From SB15 sp964639245 (GTDB lineage: Bacteria > Chloroflexota > Anaerolineae > Aggregatilineales > J027), in the NCBI GenBank assembly GCA_964639245.1, contig CAZXCU010000004.1, forward strand, positions 248,001-312,000: a stretch of 64,000 nt of DNA, written 5' to 3'. The position numbers were made by a program, and so were the translations under genes. Under the pieces are notes generated by a model that saw only the letters and a program-made list of their open reading frames with translations, was not told where the DNA came from and ran no database searches. Shown piece by piece: positions 50,077 through 59,338 of this stretch (position 1 is the stretch's first letter; every line of letters starts with the position of its first letter).

Positions 50077-51225
50077 GTGGCGGACATTTTTAAACGACTT
50101 GCAGCCATGCTATTCGGGTTGCTCATTGCATGGGTGATGGTCGAAGTGTTTTTGCGTGTTGGCTACGATTTTATCCCCAGAGATGCCCAGAGCATTATTC
50201 AGCATGTCCGCCGTGTGCCTTGGAATGAAGAACGGCTTGTTCCCCCGTTTCCCTATGTCTTGAGCCGTGAACATCAAGCGATGGTTGCCCCGAATCATGC
50301 CGATTACCCGGTCAAATGGGGCGATGCCAAATTCACCTTTGACACGATTGCTTTATGGGACATGCCCGTGGGTTTCCGTACCAATCCTCCCGAATGGCCT
50401 GTAGAAATTGTGGCGCTGGGCGATTCTTTCACTTTCTGCTGGACAGATTTTGAGGAATGTTGGGTACAAAAACTCCACTCGGACTATGGTTGGAGCGTGA
50501 TGAATCTGGGGGAACCGGGGACGGGTACAGCCGCCCATCAAAGCCTTATCGAACCCTATGTCAAACCGCTTGAACCCGAAGTGATTGTCTGGCAGTGGTA
50601 CGGCAACGATTTTAAAGACGACTACGATTTAGACCGGATGCAAGGGGTTGTGCAAGCCCTCCCCGAACCACCCCAACCGACCACCGCCAAGGATTACGGC
50701 ACATTCGCGGAATATTCGGCTGTTTATCGGTTGTTCCGCGATTGGCTTTATAAACAAGAAAATCCGCCCGATGAACATGGCTTTGTAACCACGGTAGATA
50801 ATCGCCAGATTTTTTTCACCGATGAACTCAATGCCTTCGATTTTGGCTATCCATCGGTGGAACATGGGTGGCAGCGTGGCATTGCCGCTTTGCTAGAAGC
50901 GCATGAAATCGCTAAAAACGAATTGAGTGCGGAAATCGTGATTGTGCTAATTCCGACCAAAGAAGAAGTCTACACGCCTGAGAAGTTGAGTAGCGAATTT
51001 TTGGCCGATATGGGTGAAGGTCGTACCCGTTTGCTGTCGGTGTGTGAGGAAAATGGCTGGCACTGTCTGGATTTACTGCCTGTTTTTCAAGCGGCGGTAC
51101 AGGATGGCGAAACGGTTTACCATGCCTTTGACTTTCATCTGGATGCCACTGGTAACGCGATTTTAGCCGAACAACTAGCGGCCTACCTCACGGAAAATGA
51201 ACTTCTCGAAAGGGAACTTCCTTGA
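50077..51225 (+). CDS. SGNH/GDSL-type hydrolase, membrane-anchored
   Basis: 382 residues with an N-terminal membrane anchor (about residues 8-28). Block I is IVALGDSFTFCWTDFEECW near residue 112 (nucleophile Ser), and the catalytic Asp-His block near the end is FDFHLDATGN. The arrangement fits AlgX/AlgJ-like or O-acyl-hydrolase proteins acting on surface glycans. The start is GTG with AAGGAA upstream. It overlaps the next gene by four bases (TTGA), so the two are coupled. Confidence 0.75.
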   Translation: MADIFKRLAAMLFGLLIAWVMVEVFLRVGYDFIPRDAQSIIQHVRRVPWNEERLVPPFPYVLSREHQAMVAPNHADYPVKWGDAKFTFDTIALWDMPVGFRTNPPEWPVEIVALGDSFTFCWTDFEECWVQKLHSDYGWSVMNLGEPGTGTAAHQSLIEPYVKPLEPEVIVWQWYGNDFKDDYDLDRMQGVVQALPEPPQPTTAKDYGTFAEYSAVYRLFRDWLYKQENPPDEHGFVTTVDNRQIFFTDELNAFDFGYPSVEHGWQRGIAALLEAHEIAKNELSAEIVIVLIPTKEEVYTPEKLSSEFLADMGEGRTRLLSVCEENGWHCLDLLPVFQAAVQDGETVYHAFDFHLDATGNAILAEQLAAYLTENELLERELP

Positions 51226-52763
51226 AGCGAATTTACTGGTATTTTCTGATTTTGAGTGGAATCTTGGTGCTGCTGATGGGGACGAGTATTTCCATTAGCG
51301 CTACGCCTCCCATGCAAGAAGCTACCCCGACCTATGCTCCTGATATGATTCAGCAGGGCATGACGCTCTACCAAGCCACCTGTGCCTCCTGTCACGGCTT
51401 AAACAGTGGCGAAGTCACGGGCAATGTGGTCATCGGCAAAGAACTGACCAACAATGTGTTTGTGCAAAGTCTCTCCGACGAGGAATTGCTGGCCTTTATC
51501 CATCAAGGCCGTGATATGACCGATCCTCTCAACACCACCGGGATTCTCATGCCGCCTTTGGGGGGCAATCCCAATTTAACCGATGAGGACATCTTCAAAA
51601 TTATTGCCTATCTCCGCACCTTAAACGATGGCAGTTTAGCCAGTCTGGTCAATACCGATGAAACCGCCGTTGGTGTTGGCACAGGCGTGTATGAGTGGGT
51701 GCAGGTGGTGGATAATCTCGACAACCCTCTCAATATCGTTCATGCCAATGATGAATCAGGGCGTTTGTTTGTCATTGAACAGGCGGGTTTTGTGCTGGTA
51801 GTGGAAAATGGCGACTTTAATCCTGTGCCATTTCTGGATATTTCCACCCTCGTTCCCGATGCAGTGTACAGTGGCGGCTATTCGGAACAGGGGTTGTTAG
51901 GCATCGCCTTTCATCCCTATTACGCAGCCAACAGACAATTTTTCATCTCCTATACGAATGTCAACGGCGATAGTGTCATCGCCCGTTATCAGGTCAGCGC
52001 CGAAAATCCCAATCTGGCTGATTCCGCCAGCGCTCAAATTTTGCTCACTGTAGACCAGCCCCACCCTGACCACAACGGCGGCAACATCGTGTTTGGCACG
52101 GACGGCTACCTGTATATTGCTTTTGGTGATGGGGGCAATCCCTACGCCCCGAATTACAATTCGCAGAATCCGGCGACCTTTCTCGGAAAAATGCTGCGGA
52201 TTGATGTCAACGCGGAAACCTATACCATTCCCCCGGACAATCCATTTGTCGGAGATGCTACATTTCTACCCGAAATCTGGGCCTATGGCTTACGCAATCC
52301 TTGGCGGTTTAGTTTTGACCGTGCCACAGGTGATTTATATATTGCCGATGTCGGGCAGTGGTTGGTCGAAGAAGTGAATTTTCAGTCCGCCGACAGTGCA
52401 GGCGGGAAAAATTACGGATGGAGTGCCTATGAAGGCACACAGCGCTATTTGATGGATGTGCAACTACCGATTGAAAATGTCACCTTGCCAGTGATGCAGT
52501 ACACCCATGATGCTGGCTGTTCAGTCACCGGTGGCTATGTCTATCGGGGTGAAAATTTACCCGATTTGCAGGGGCAATACTTTTTTGGCGATTACTGTAA
52601 CGGCAACATCTGGATAGCCTCAGCCAATGACACAGATACATGGGCATCGGAACTGTTCATGAACACCGAATTTGTTATTTCGTCCTTTGGCGAAGATTCC
52701 AACGGCGAGTTGTATTTGGTGGACTACAAAGGCGCGATTTACCGCCTTGAATCCGCTGAGTAA
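51222..52763 (+). CDS. Cytochrome c-linked sugar dehydrogenase (PQQ-type beta-propeller)
   Basis: 513 residues, exported (signal LILSGILVLLMGTSISIS). A cytochrome c domain comes first, with heme motif CASCH near residue 55 and a probable axial Met in GILMPPLGG. It is followed by a six-bladed glucose dehydrogenase propeller: AFHPYYAANRQFFISYT, the catalytic-type His in DQPHPDHNGGNIVFG, YLYIAFGDGG, IWAYGLRNPWRFSFDR. The fusion would pass substrate electrons straight to a cytochrome chain. The start is TTG overlapping the upstream stop, with AAGGGAA before it. Confidence 0.85.
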   Translation: MKRIYWYFLILSGILVLLMGTSISISATPPMQEATPTYAPDMIQQGMTLYQATCASCHGLNSGEVTGNVVIGKELTNNVFVQSLSDEELLAFIHQGRDMTDPLNTTGILMPPLGGNPNLTDEDIFKIIAYLRTLNDGSLASLVNTDETAVGVGTGVYEWVQVVDNLDNPLNIVHANDESGRLFVIEQAGFVLVVENGDFNPVPFLDISTLVPDAVYSGGYSEQGLLGIAFHPYYAANRQFFISYTNVNGDSVIARYQVSAENPNLADSASAQILLTVDQPHPDHNGGNIVFGTDGYLYIAFGDGGNPYAPNYNSQNPATFLGKMLRIDVNAETYTIPPDNPFVGDATFLPEIWAYGLRNPWRFSFDRATGDLYIADVGQWLVEEVNFQSADSAGGKNYGWSAYEGTQRYLMDVQLPIENVTLPVMQYTHDAGCSVTGGYVYRGENLPDLQGQYFFGDYCNGNIWIASANDTDTWASELFMNTEFVISSFGEDSNGELYLVDYKGAIYRLESAE

Positions 52764-52769
52764 CGAGGC

Positions 52770-54932
52770 TCATGGTGCAATTCGTTTAAACGTTATCCAA
52801 TCTACCGCAATTGCAAGCTGGCGGGGGTCAGCACTTTGACCCACTTCAACAGGGATGGTGGGCGTATCATACAACAACCGCACGCGCACATGCTCACCAT
52901 CCCCGATGACCTCCGCAGGCACAGTGAAAGCGACTTCGCTTAGAGTGTCAGTTGAAATACTTACTTTTTCCAGCGCAACGCCGTTCACCTCTAGCTGCAA
53001 AGTGCGGGGTTGCCAGAAGGATTGCGCGGTCATGCGAATTTCATAGTCACCCGCAGGCACATCAACAAAAATATCCGCTTGCGGCGTGATTCCTGCCCAG
53101 CGCCAGCTAATTCCCGCCGGATATTCAGGCCAATACCATCCCCAGCCTAAATACTTTTCATCGTCTGCCCCGCCAATATCCACAAGGTAAGTCCCCGGTG
53201 CGGTTTGCGGTGGGGTACGCGGCGGACATCCTGCGGGATGCCATGCGGTGCGATAGGCCACTGCATCCCCTTCTACCGCAATCGGACACAACAACGCATT
53301 CAGTTGGTTGAAGTAGCCCACAATTTCTTGATTGGCGGTGCTTTCCAACCCGATGGCCTCTTGATGAATCACAAAATAGCCGATGGGGTAACTGGTAATC
53401 ATCTCGCGCAGCAAAGGTTCAACCGTGTTCGGGTCTAAATCGCGGCGCTGCCCCAACCAGCTTAAGAGCGGATGGTCAGTTCGCAAATACCAGTAATATT
53501 CAAGATAGGCACGGGAAAAATGCCCCGTAATCATGTGTTTGCCATGAATCGAGCCATAGTACATCGGGTCAAGGTCTTCCGGCTTACCCACCGTCACAAT
53601 CCCATCGCCCACCGCCACAGGCACTTCAACGACCACATAATTTTCATCTTCGGCTGCCATCATGCGGTAAAATTCATAAATCGGCGGGTTGGGCTGTGTT
53701 TCAACTGATTGCAGGGTGTGTTGATTCGCCAGCAAGACCACCAGCAAAATCGGAATCAAGGTAATACCTAATCGTGGATATTTTTTGAATGTTGGAGTCC
53801 AGACCAATCCCGCAAATACCAGCGCCGCAAATACAAAAATCGGTGCGAATCGTCCCGGCGCACGAAATGTCCCGTTCATGGCTTCGTGCAGCCAAGCGTA
53901 AGGCATTTTGATGGTTGTCTCACCGACCTCAATTTCCATCCCTGCCGACAAAATCAACGGTGGCAGCATGACCCCTAGCCACAAGAGCGTTTTAAAATCG
54001 GCGAAATTTTTCTTTATCAGCAGAACAGCCAGATAAAAAAGTACCGTGATAACAACCACCGCCGTGATAAAGCCTCCGGTGGCGTACAAGCGTACATAGT
54101 CAGGAATTCCCAGATACCCTTCAGGAAAGGGAATCCCCCAGATTAACCCACCTTCTGCTGCAACTGCTTTCTCCCGTTCAAATTCGAGCATTGGCTTTAA
54201 TGGCCCAACAAACCACGACAACAGCAGAAAAATAACAATGGCGATTCCCCCTGCTGCGATGAGTGTAAATCGGCGGTTGGATTGGGCGAGTGTCCACAGG
54301 GCATAGGGCAGAAGCAAAAATGCCAGAAACAACAAATATTGCATATCTGTCAGCAGCGCGGCCCACAGCAAAACGCCCTCAAGCACCGCCCAGACCCACC
54401 AATGCCGATATTCAGCGATATTTGCCCATACCAGCAAAATGGTCGGATACCAGAATACGCCCAGTAAATTCGGGGTTGTCCACCATGTCGCCAGCATCAT
54501 CACGGGGGTAATTTCCAGCACAACTCCCCCTAACAATGCGAGGGAGGGATGCACGCCTTCGCGCAATAAAAATAAATAACACAGGTAGCCTGTTAGCGTG
54601 AAGGCTGTCCATGAAATCGCATTAAATGCGCCTAGCGCCCCCACAAAAAGCGAAGCTATTTTCCACACGGGAAACCAGAAAACCGCAAGGGTGTGATAAG
54701 AAATATTTGAGGTAAACGGAAAAATCACATAATTTGTTTCATACAAATAGGTATCCGGCGTGGTGATGACATGCTCTACCCACCAGTAGCTCCAACTAAA
54801 ATGATAATAGTCGGTTGTCCCGTGTCCCGGAATGCGTGAACCTGTAGTAAAAATGACCGCGTAGAGGGCTAAAAATCCGATGAGCGCGTAAAACAGCAGC
54901 AGTACGAACGAACGTATGACATTTTTTCCCAT
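52770..54932 (-). CDS. Large polytopic membrane protein, glycosyltransferase-like (GT-C)
   Basis: 720 residues. About ten to twelve membrane helices fill residues 8-420, followed by a soluble C-terminal domain of about 300 residues that ends in a beta-sandwich with carbohydrate-binding look (DIFVDVPAGDYEIRMTAQSFW, ALEKVSISTDTL). The order of a multi-pass membrane part and an outside domain suits GT-C-type glycosyltransferases or related lipid-linked sugar proteins. The catalytic acidic motif is not firmly identified. It is convergent with the sugar dehydrogenase gene. Confidence 0.6.
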   Translation of the reverse strand: MGKNVIRSFVLLLFYALIGFLALYAVIFTTGSRIPGHGTTDYYHFSWSYWWVEHVITTPDTYLYETNYVIFPFTSNISYHTLAVFWFPVWKIASLFVGALGAFNAISWTAFTLTGYLCYLFLLREGVHPSLALLGGVVLEITPVMMLATWWTTPNLLGVFWYPTILLVWANIAEYRHWWVWAVLEGVLLWAALLTDMQYLLFLAFLLLPYALWTLAQSNRRFTLIAAGGIAIVIFLLLSWFVGPLKPMLEFEREKAVAAEGGLIWGIPFPEGYLGIPDYVRLYATGGFITAVVVITVLFYLAVLLIKKNFADFKTLLWLGVMLPPLILSAGMEIEVGETTIKMPYAWLHEAMNGTFRAPGRFAPIFVFAALVFAGLVWTPTFKKYPRLGITLIPILLVVLLANQHTLQSVETQPNPPIYEFYRMMAAEDENYVVVEVPVAVGDGIVTVGKPEDLDPMYYGSIHGKHMITGHFSRAYLEYYWYLRTDHPLLSWLGQRRDLDPNTVEPLLREMITSYPIGYFVIHQEAIGLESTANQEIVGYFNQLNALLCPIAVEGDAVAYRTAWHPAGCPPRTPPQTAPGTYLVDIGGADDEKYLGWGWYWPEYPAGISWRWAGITPQADIFVDVPAGDYEIRMTAQSFWQPRTLQLEVNGVALEKVSISTDTLSEVAFTVPAEVIGDGEHVRVRLLYDTPTIPVEVGQSADPRQLAIAVDWITFKRIAP

Positions 54933-54995
54933 GCCCTGATAATAGCCGATGCCATCTGGAGAGGGAATGTGCGAATTCTATATTTTTAGGATGTA

Positions 54996-55042
54996 AGGGC
55001 GGGTCGCAACGTGGATGAGCATAAGGGAGCAAGACCCGCCCT
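54996..55042. repeat. Inverted repeat with GC-rich arms
   Basis: Perfect 10-base arms AGGGCGGGTC (54996-55005) and GACCCGCCCT (55033-55042) with a 27-base loop. It looks like an intergenic palindromic repeat; without a T-run it is a poor terminator for tdh. Confidence 0.6.
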
Positions 55043-55061
55043 AAAAACGAACCGGATGAAG

Positions 55062-56090
55062 TTATATCACCTGACGCTGATAGTGCTGGCGCAAGGTCGG
55101 AATCAGGTATTCTTCAAACGAACGGGTTTGGTCATAATCGGCGTGCCACTGCCAATCCTGCCGTGCCGCGCTGTCATCCAATTCCGCCGGCCAGCTATCC
55201 ACAATGCCCTGCCGCTTGTCGTCAATATTGTAGGTGATTTCCGCATTGGGGAAGGCTTTTTTGACGATTTCCCCGACAGCTTCGGCAGAAACGCTAAAAC
55301 TGGTCACGTTATACACATAGCGAGTCAGCTTTTCACGTGGGGCATTTGCCAGCAGCAGTAGCGATTTAATGGCATCGGGCATGACCATGAACGGAATGGT
55401 TGCATCAGGCCGCACAAACGACGCATAGGGTTTATCCTGTGCGGCAGCATGGAGCATTTCTGGCACATAGTCACTGGTTCCGCCGCTTGGCACGGTGTGA
55501 GCGCTAATCAGACCCGGAAAACGCAAACTGCGGAAATCCACGCCATAAGGTTCAGGAGCTGCCGCAAGTTGGCGGTAATGCGCCGCATAATACCGTCCCA
55601 GATGTTCGCAGTAGAGTTTGTTGCACCCGTACATCGTAATCGGCATGTTATACAAGGCTTCGGGAACAGGCGGCGCAGACATTTTCACCTGTAAGTCTGG
55701 CACGCCGTAAATCGCTATGGAACTGGGGAAAATAAATTTCACCGAATGTCCCCGCCAGCGCGATTGCTCAATAGCAAGATGCAGCAAATTAATCGTCCCC
55801 TGCACATTCACCCGGTGGGCAGCCTCCGGGGTAAATTCGCCACGAGTCGAAAGCAGCGCCGCCAGATGATAAATCTCGCTAATTTCGTATTCGCTCATCA
55901 GATATTCGAGCAGCGTGTTGTCGAGAATATCTCCCACAATCGAACGACTGACGAATTTTTGGAGAGAACTGTCTACTTCCCGAATGTCCAATGCCAGAAT
56001 GCTGGTATTTTTGGCTTTGGCAAGGTGGGTAATCAAGCCATGTCCGACCTCCCCATTTGCCCCTGTGATGAGAATAACCTTTTTCCGCAT
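55062..56090 (-). CDS. tdh: L-threonine 3-dehydrogenase, extended-SDR type
   Basis: 342 residues. NAD-binding motif GANGEVGHGLITHLA at the start, YHLAALLSTRGE near residue 75, YGCNK as catalytic Tyr-xxx-Lys, and FRSLRFPGLISAHTVPSGGTSDY near residue 190, all typical of the epimerase-like threonine dehydrogenases. It oxidises threonine to 2-amino-3-ketobutyrate, which the neighbouring Kbl splits. The start is set at the ATG with GGAG upstream, one base after the kbl stop; a TTG four codons earlier contains that ribosome site. Confidence 0.88.
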   Translation of the reverse strand: MRKKVILITGANGEVGHGLITHLAKAKNTSILALDIREVDSSLQKFVSRSIVGDILDNTLLEYLMSEYEISEIYHLAALLSTRGEFTPEAAHRVNVQGTINLLHLAIEQSRWRGHSVKFIFPSSIAIYGVPDLQVKMSAPPVPEALYNMPITMYGCNKLYCEHLGRYYAAHYRQLAAAPEPYGVDFRSLRFPGLISAHTVPSGGTSDYVPEMLHAAAQDKPYASFVRPDATIPFMVMPDAIKSLLLLANAPREKLTRYVYNVTSFSVSAEAVGEIVKKAFPNAEITYNIDDKRQGIVDSWPAELDDSAARQDWQWHADYDQTRSFEEYLIPTLRQHYQRQVI

Positions 56091-56091
56091 G

Positions 56092-57288
56092 TTATTCTCC
56101 AATCACACCCAATGTCTTGCCCACTTTTTCAAGGGTATCCAGCGCCTGCTCAAGGTCAGCGTGTGAATGTGCAGCCGTATTCATCAAGCGGATACGGGCT
56201 TTGCCTTTGGCAACGGTGGGATACACAATTGCCATCGCAAAAACACCTTTTTCAAACAACATGCGACTGAAATTTTGTGCAAGGGTTTCATCACCCAGCA
56301 TCAACGGGATAATCGGAGTTTCGCTGTGACCAATATCAAAACCGAGTTTGGTCATTTCTTCTTTCATCAAACGGGTATTCGACCACAAGCGGTCTACCAA
56401 TTCGGTAGAATATTCCAGCATCTCTACCCCTTCGAGGCAGGCGGCAGCGTCAGGAACGGTCATCGCGCTGGAAAACAGGAAAGGCCGTCCACGCTGGCGC
56501 AGCCAATCAATGATGACTTTTTTACCCGCCACGATTCCGCCGACCACCCCAAATGCTTTGCTCATCGTGCCGACTTCAATATCGACTTTGCCGTGCAGGT
56601 CAAAATGGTCAACAATGCCGCGTCCGCCACGTCCCAGCACACCTTCGCCGTGGGCATCATCCACCATCAGCAAGATATCGTGTTCTTGGGCAATCGCGTA
56701 CAGTTCCGGCAAAGGCGCAATATCCCCGTCCATGCTAAAGACACCATCGGAGACAATCAAACGCCGTCCAGATTCGGTGTGTTCGGCAATTTTCTTCCGC
56801 AAATCATCCATATCATTGTGTGCGTAGGAAACAATCTGAGCGCGGCTCAAGCGGCAGCCATCAATAATGCTGGCATGATTCAACTGGTCAGAAAAAATGA
56901 CATCGCCTTTGCCTACCAATGCAGGAATCGTTGCCAGATTCGCCGTAAAACCGCTTTGCAGGGTAATCACGGCCTCCGCCCCTTTGAACTGTGCAAGGCG
57001 TTGCTCCAACTGCACATGCAGACTCATCGTGCCTGCAATGGAACGCACCGCCCCCGGCCCGATGCCAAACTGGTCAATGGCCTTTTTCGCTGCATCTTTT
57101 AATTGGGGGTGGTTTGCCAAGCCCAGATAATTGTTGGCGCAAAAATTGAGAACCGATTTACCATCCACCACGATATTGCCATCCATAGGCGATTCAATGG
57201 TGCGGATGGTGTTAAAAAGCCCCGATGACCGCAGATTTTCAAGTTCATCAGCGATCCAATCGGTTTTAGAAATTGTCGTGTGATCCAT
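56092..57288 (-). CDS. kbl: Glycine C-acetyltransferase (2-amino-3-ketobutyrate CoA ligase)
   Basis: 398 residues, PLP-dependent alpha-oxoamine synthase family. NFCANNYLGLANHP near residue 48, the substrate loop LNHASIIDGCRLS, DDAHGEGVLG, and PLP Lys in VGTMSKAFGVVGG. It cleaves 2-amino-3-ketobutyrate with CoA to glycine and acetyl-CoA, the second step of threonine breakdown. It is followed by tdh one base later, so both steps are made together. Upstream lies an 86-base gap with a CCGTTGTC/GACAACGG dyad and a TATAAT-like -10 on the minus strand. Confidence 0.95.
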   Translation of the reverse strand: MDHTTISKTDWIADELENLRSSGLFNTIRTIESPMDGNIVVDGKSVLNFCANNYLGLANHPQLKDAAKKAIDQFGIGPGAVRSIAGTMSLHVQLEQRLAQFKGAEAVITLQSGFTANLATIPALVGKGDVIFSDQLNHASIIDGCRLSRAQIVSYAHNDMDDLRKKIAEHTESGRRLIVSDGVFSMDGDIAPLPELYAIAQEHDILLMVDDAHGEGVLGRGGRGIVDHFDLHGKVDIEVGTMSKAFGVVGGIVAGKKVIIDWLRQRGRPFLFSSAMTVPDAAACLEGVEMLEYSTELVDRLWSNTRLMKEEMTKLGFDIGHSETPIIPLMLGDETLAQNFSRMLFEKGVFAMAIVYPTVAKGKARIRLMNTAAHSHADLEQALDTLEKVGKTLGVIGE

Positions 57289-57374
57289 GTGAACAAAGCC
57301 TTTTTTGAGCTATCGGTAATCCGTTGTCTGCTTTTGAACTGATAACTGACAACGGCTAACCAAATTATACTCCC

Positions 57375-58298
57375 TTACTGGAGCAGGCTTTGTAGTGTGG
57401 TATAGTCCAAGTTCGCCCCGCTAATAATCACAGCCGTTGTTTTGCCATCCAGTGGAACAGCCCCCGTTTGAAGCGCCGCGATTCCGACGGCTGCCGCGCC
57501 TTCAATCACCCAATTATGGGTTTCCAGCATCCAGCGGATTGCCTCACGAATGGCTGTTTCTTCCACCAGAACAATCCGATCAGTGAAATTTTTACAGAGT
57601 TCCAGCGTAATCGAGCCTGCCTCAATGTCGCCTTCTAGCCCTTCCGCGATGGTCTCCCCGGCAGATAAATTTTCTCCGTAAAAATAGTTGTACATCGCCG
57701 GAGTCGTTACTGACTGCACCCCAACAACCTCACAATCAGGATTCAAGGCTTTGCAAACTGCCCCGATTCCCGCAATCAACCCACCGCCACTAACCGGAAT
57801 CAGCACCCGTTCTAACTGCGGAATCTGCTCCAATAATTCCAAGCCTATCGTCCCTTGTCCGGCGATTACGTGGGAATGGTTGTAGGGAGAAACAAAGGTC
57901 ATGCCTGTTTGTTTTTGCAGCGCCAACGCATGATTTTCTGCCTCAGTGTAGCCATCGCCATGCAAAATCACTTTTGCCCCGTACCGTGCTGTCCCTTCAA
58001 CCTTGCGTTTAGGCGTGTGCTTGGGCATGACAATCGTTGCTGGCACGCCCGAAAGCTGCGCCGCATAGGAAATCCCCTGTGCATGATTCCCTGCCGATGC
58101 TGCCACAATCCCCTTCGATTTTTCATCTTCAGACAGTGCTAACATCGCATTCAGCGCGCCGCGAATTTTGAACGAGCGCGTTAGATTGAGATTCTCCAGT
58201 TTGAAAAAAACCCCTTCGCCCAAGCCTGCTTCAATTGGAGTCATAGGCAAATGCGGGCGAATCCGTTTTTCTGCTTTGACTACTTCCACTAGATTCAT
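57375..58298 (-). CDS. Threonine ammonia-lyase (catabolic type)
   Basis: 307 residues, PLP fold II. PLP Lys in LTRSFKIRGALNA near residue 44, SAGNHAQGISYAA near 88, and the Gly loop SGGGLIAGIG near 170. No ACT regulatory domain is attached, so it resembles catabolic TdcB-type or serine/threonine dehydratases rather than biosynthetic IlvA. It converts threonine to 2-oxobutyrate and ammonia. It lies upstream of kbl-tdh and overlaps rlmN's 3' end by four bases. Serine or hydroxyaspartate could also be a substrate. Confidence 0.88.
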   Translation of the reverse strand: MNLVEVVKAEKRIRPHLPMTPIEAGLGEGVFFKLENLNLTRSFKIRGALNAMLALSEDEKSKGIVAASAGNHAQGISYAAQLSGVPATIVMPKHTPKRKVEGTARYGAKVILHGDGYTEAENHALALQKQTGMTFVSPYNHSHVIAGQGTIGLELLEQIPQLERVLIPVSGGGLIAGIGAVCKALNPDCEVVGVQSVTTPAMYNYFYGENLSAGETIAEGLEGDIEAGSITLELCKNFTDRIVLVEETAIREAIRWMLETHNWVIEGAAAVGIAALQTGAVPLDGKTTAVIISGANLDYTTLQSLLQ

Positions 58299-59338
58299 TT
58301 TTTAGCCTTCAAAACTTCCGATTTTAACTGTCCGCATCCCGCCTGAATATCAATTCCCCGCCGCACCCGAATCGTGCAGGAGACACCATATTCCGCTAGG
58401 GTATCCACAAATTGCTGTACCTGTGCGGGGTCAGAGGGTTTTCCGCCGTATCCCTCTGTCGGATTTAACGGAATCGCGTTGACATGACACATCAGCCCTT
58501 TGAGCCGTTTGCCGAGCGCGTGTGCTTGTTCGACGGTATCCGTTTCCCCGGCAATGAGCGCCCATTCAAAGGTAATGCGACGGCTTGTTTTTTCGACATA
58601 GGTACGGCAGGCTTGAATCAATTCCTCCAGATTCCAGCGTTTGTTGACCGGCAGCAGCGCAGACCGTTCAGCATCGGTTGCTGCGTGCAGACTCACCGCC
58701 AAACCCACCTGTAACCCTTCCTCTGCAAATTTAAGAATCGCGGGAACAAGCCCAACCGTGCTAACCGTGATATGGCGCTGCCCGATGTCCAAACCTTCAT
58801 GCGAATTCAGTAAATGAATTGCTTGCAGGGTGTTGTCATAGTTATGCAGGGGTTCACCCATTCCCATCATGACAATGTTGCTCAGGCGTTTGCCTTCTTT
58901 TTGCAGATTTCGTGCCAGAAACAATGCTTGCTCCACAATTTCACCGGAGGATAAATGCCGCGCAAAGCCCATTTGTCCCGTCGCACAAAACACACACCCC
59001 ATCGCGCAACCCGCCTGGGTACTGATGCACGCGGTTTGCCGTCCATCGGCATAGCCCATTAAGACCGTTTCAATCATCTGCCCATCTTGCAAACGGAACA
59101 AATATTTCACCGTGTGACCATCCGATGAGTGACGCTCGGTAACAATCTCAAGCACCCCCATCTGGGTTTCGGCTTTTAATCTTTCGCGCAATTTTTGCGG
59201 TAAATTGTTCATTTCATCGGGATTGCTCACCTTATGCTGATACAGCCATTCCCAGATTTGTTTGGCACGGTAAGCTGGTTCACCCCAACCTACCAGCAGA
59301 TTTTTCAGTTCATCTTGGGTTAAATCGTACAGATTCAT
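58295..59338 (-). CDS. rlmN: 23S rRNA (adenine-2503-C2)-methyltransferase RlmN
   Basis: 347 residues, radical-SAM enzyme that methylates A2503 in 23S rRNA and A37 of some tRNAs. Cluster motif CAMGCVFCATGQMGF near residue 110, VMMGMGEPLHNYDNT near residue 158, and the C-terminal mechanistic Cys near residue 335 (DIQAGCGQL). N-terminal helix-hairpin GWGEPAYRAKQIWEWLY is typical. It overlaps both neighbours by four bases, sitting in the threonine/sucCD-side operon. Confidence 0.96.
   Translation of the reverse strand: MNLYDLTQDELKNLLVGWGEPAYRAKQIWEWLYQHKVSNPDEMNNLPQKLRERLKAETQMGVLEIVTERHSSDGHTVKYLFRLQDGQMIETVLMGYADGRQTACISTQAGCAMGCVFCATGQMGFARHLSSGEIVEQALFLARNLQKEGKRLSNIVMMGMGEPLHNYDNTLQAIHLLNSHEGLDIGQRHITVSTVGLVPAILKFAEEGLQVGLAVSLHAATDAERSALLPVNKRWNLEELIQACRTYVEKTSRRITFEWALIAGETDTVEQAHALGKRLKGLMCHVNAIPLNPTEGYGGKPSDPAQVQQFVDTLAEYGVSCTIRVRRGIDIQAGCGQLKSEVLKAKK

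Noticed and set aside
56167..57102. 311-codon plus-strand frame opposite kbl
   Set aside because: Lies wholly on the complementary strand of a well-conserved enzyme, with no motif of its own.
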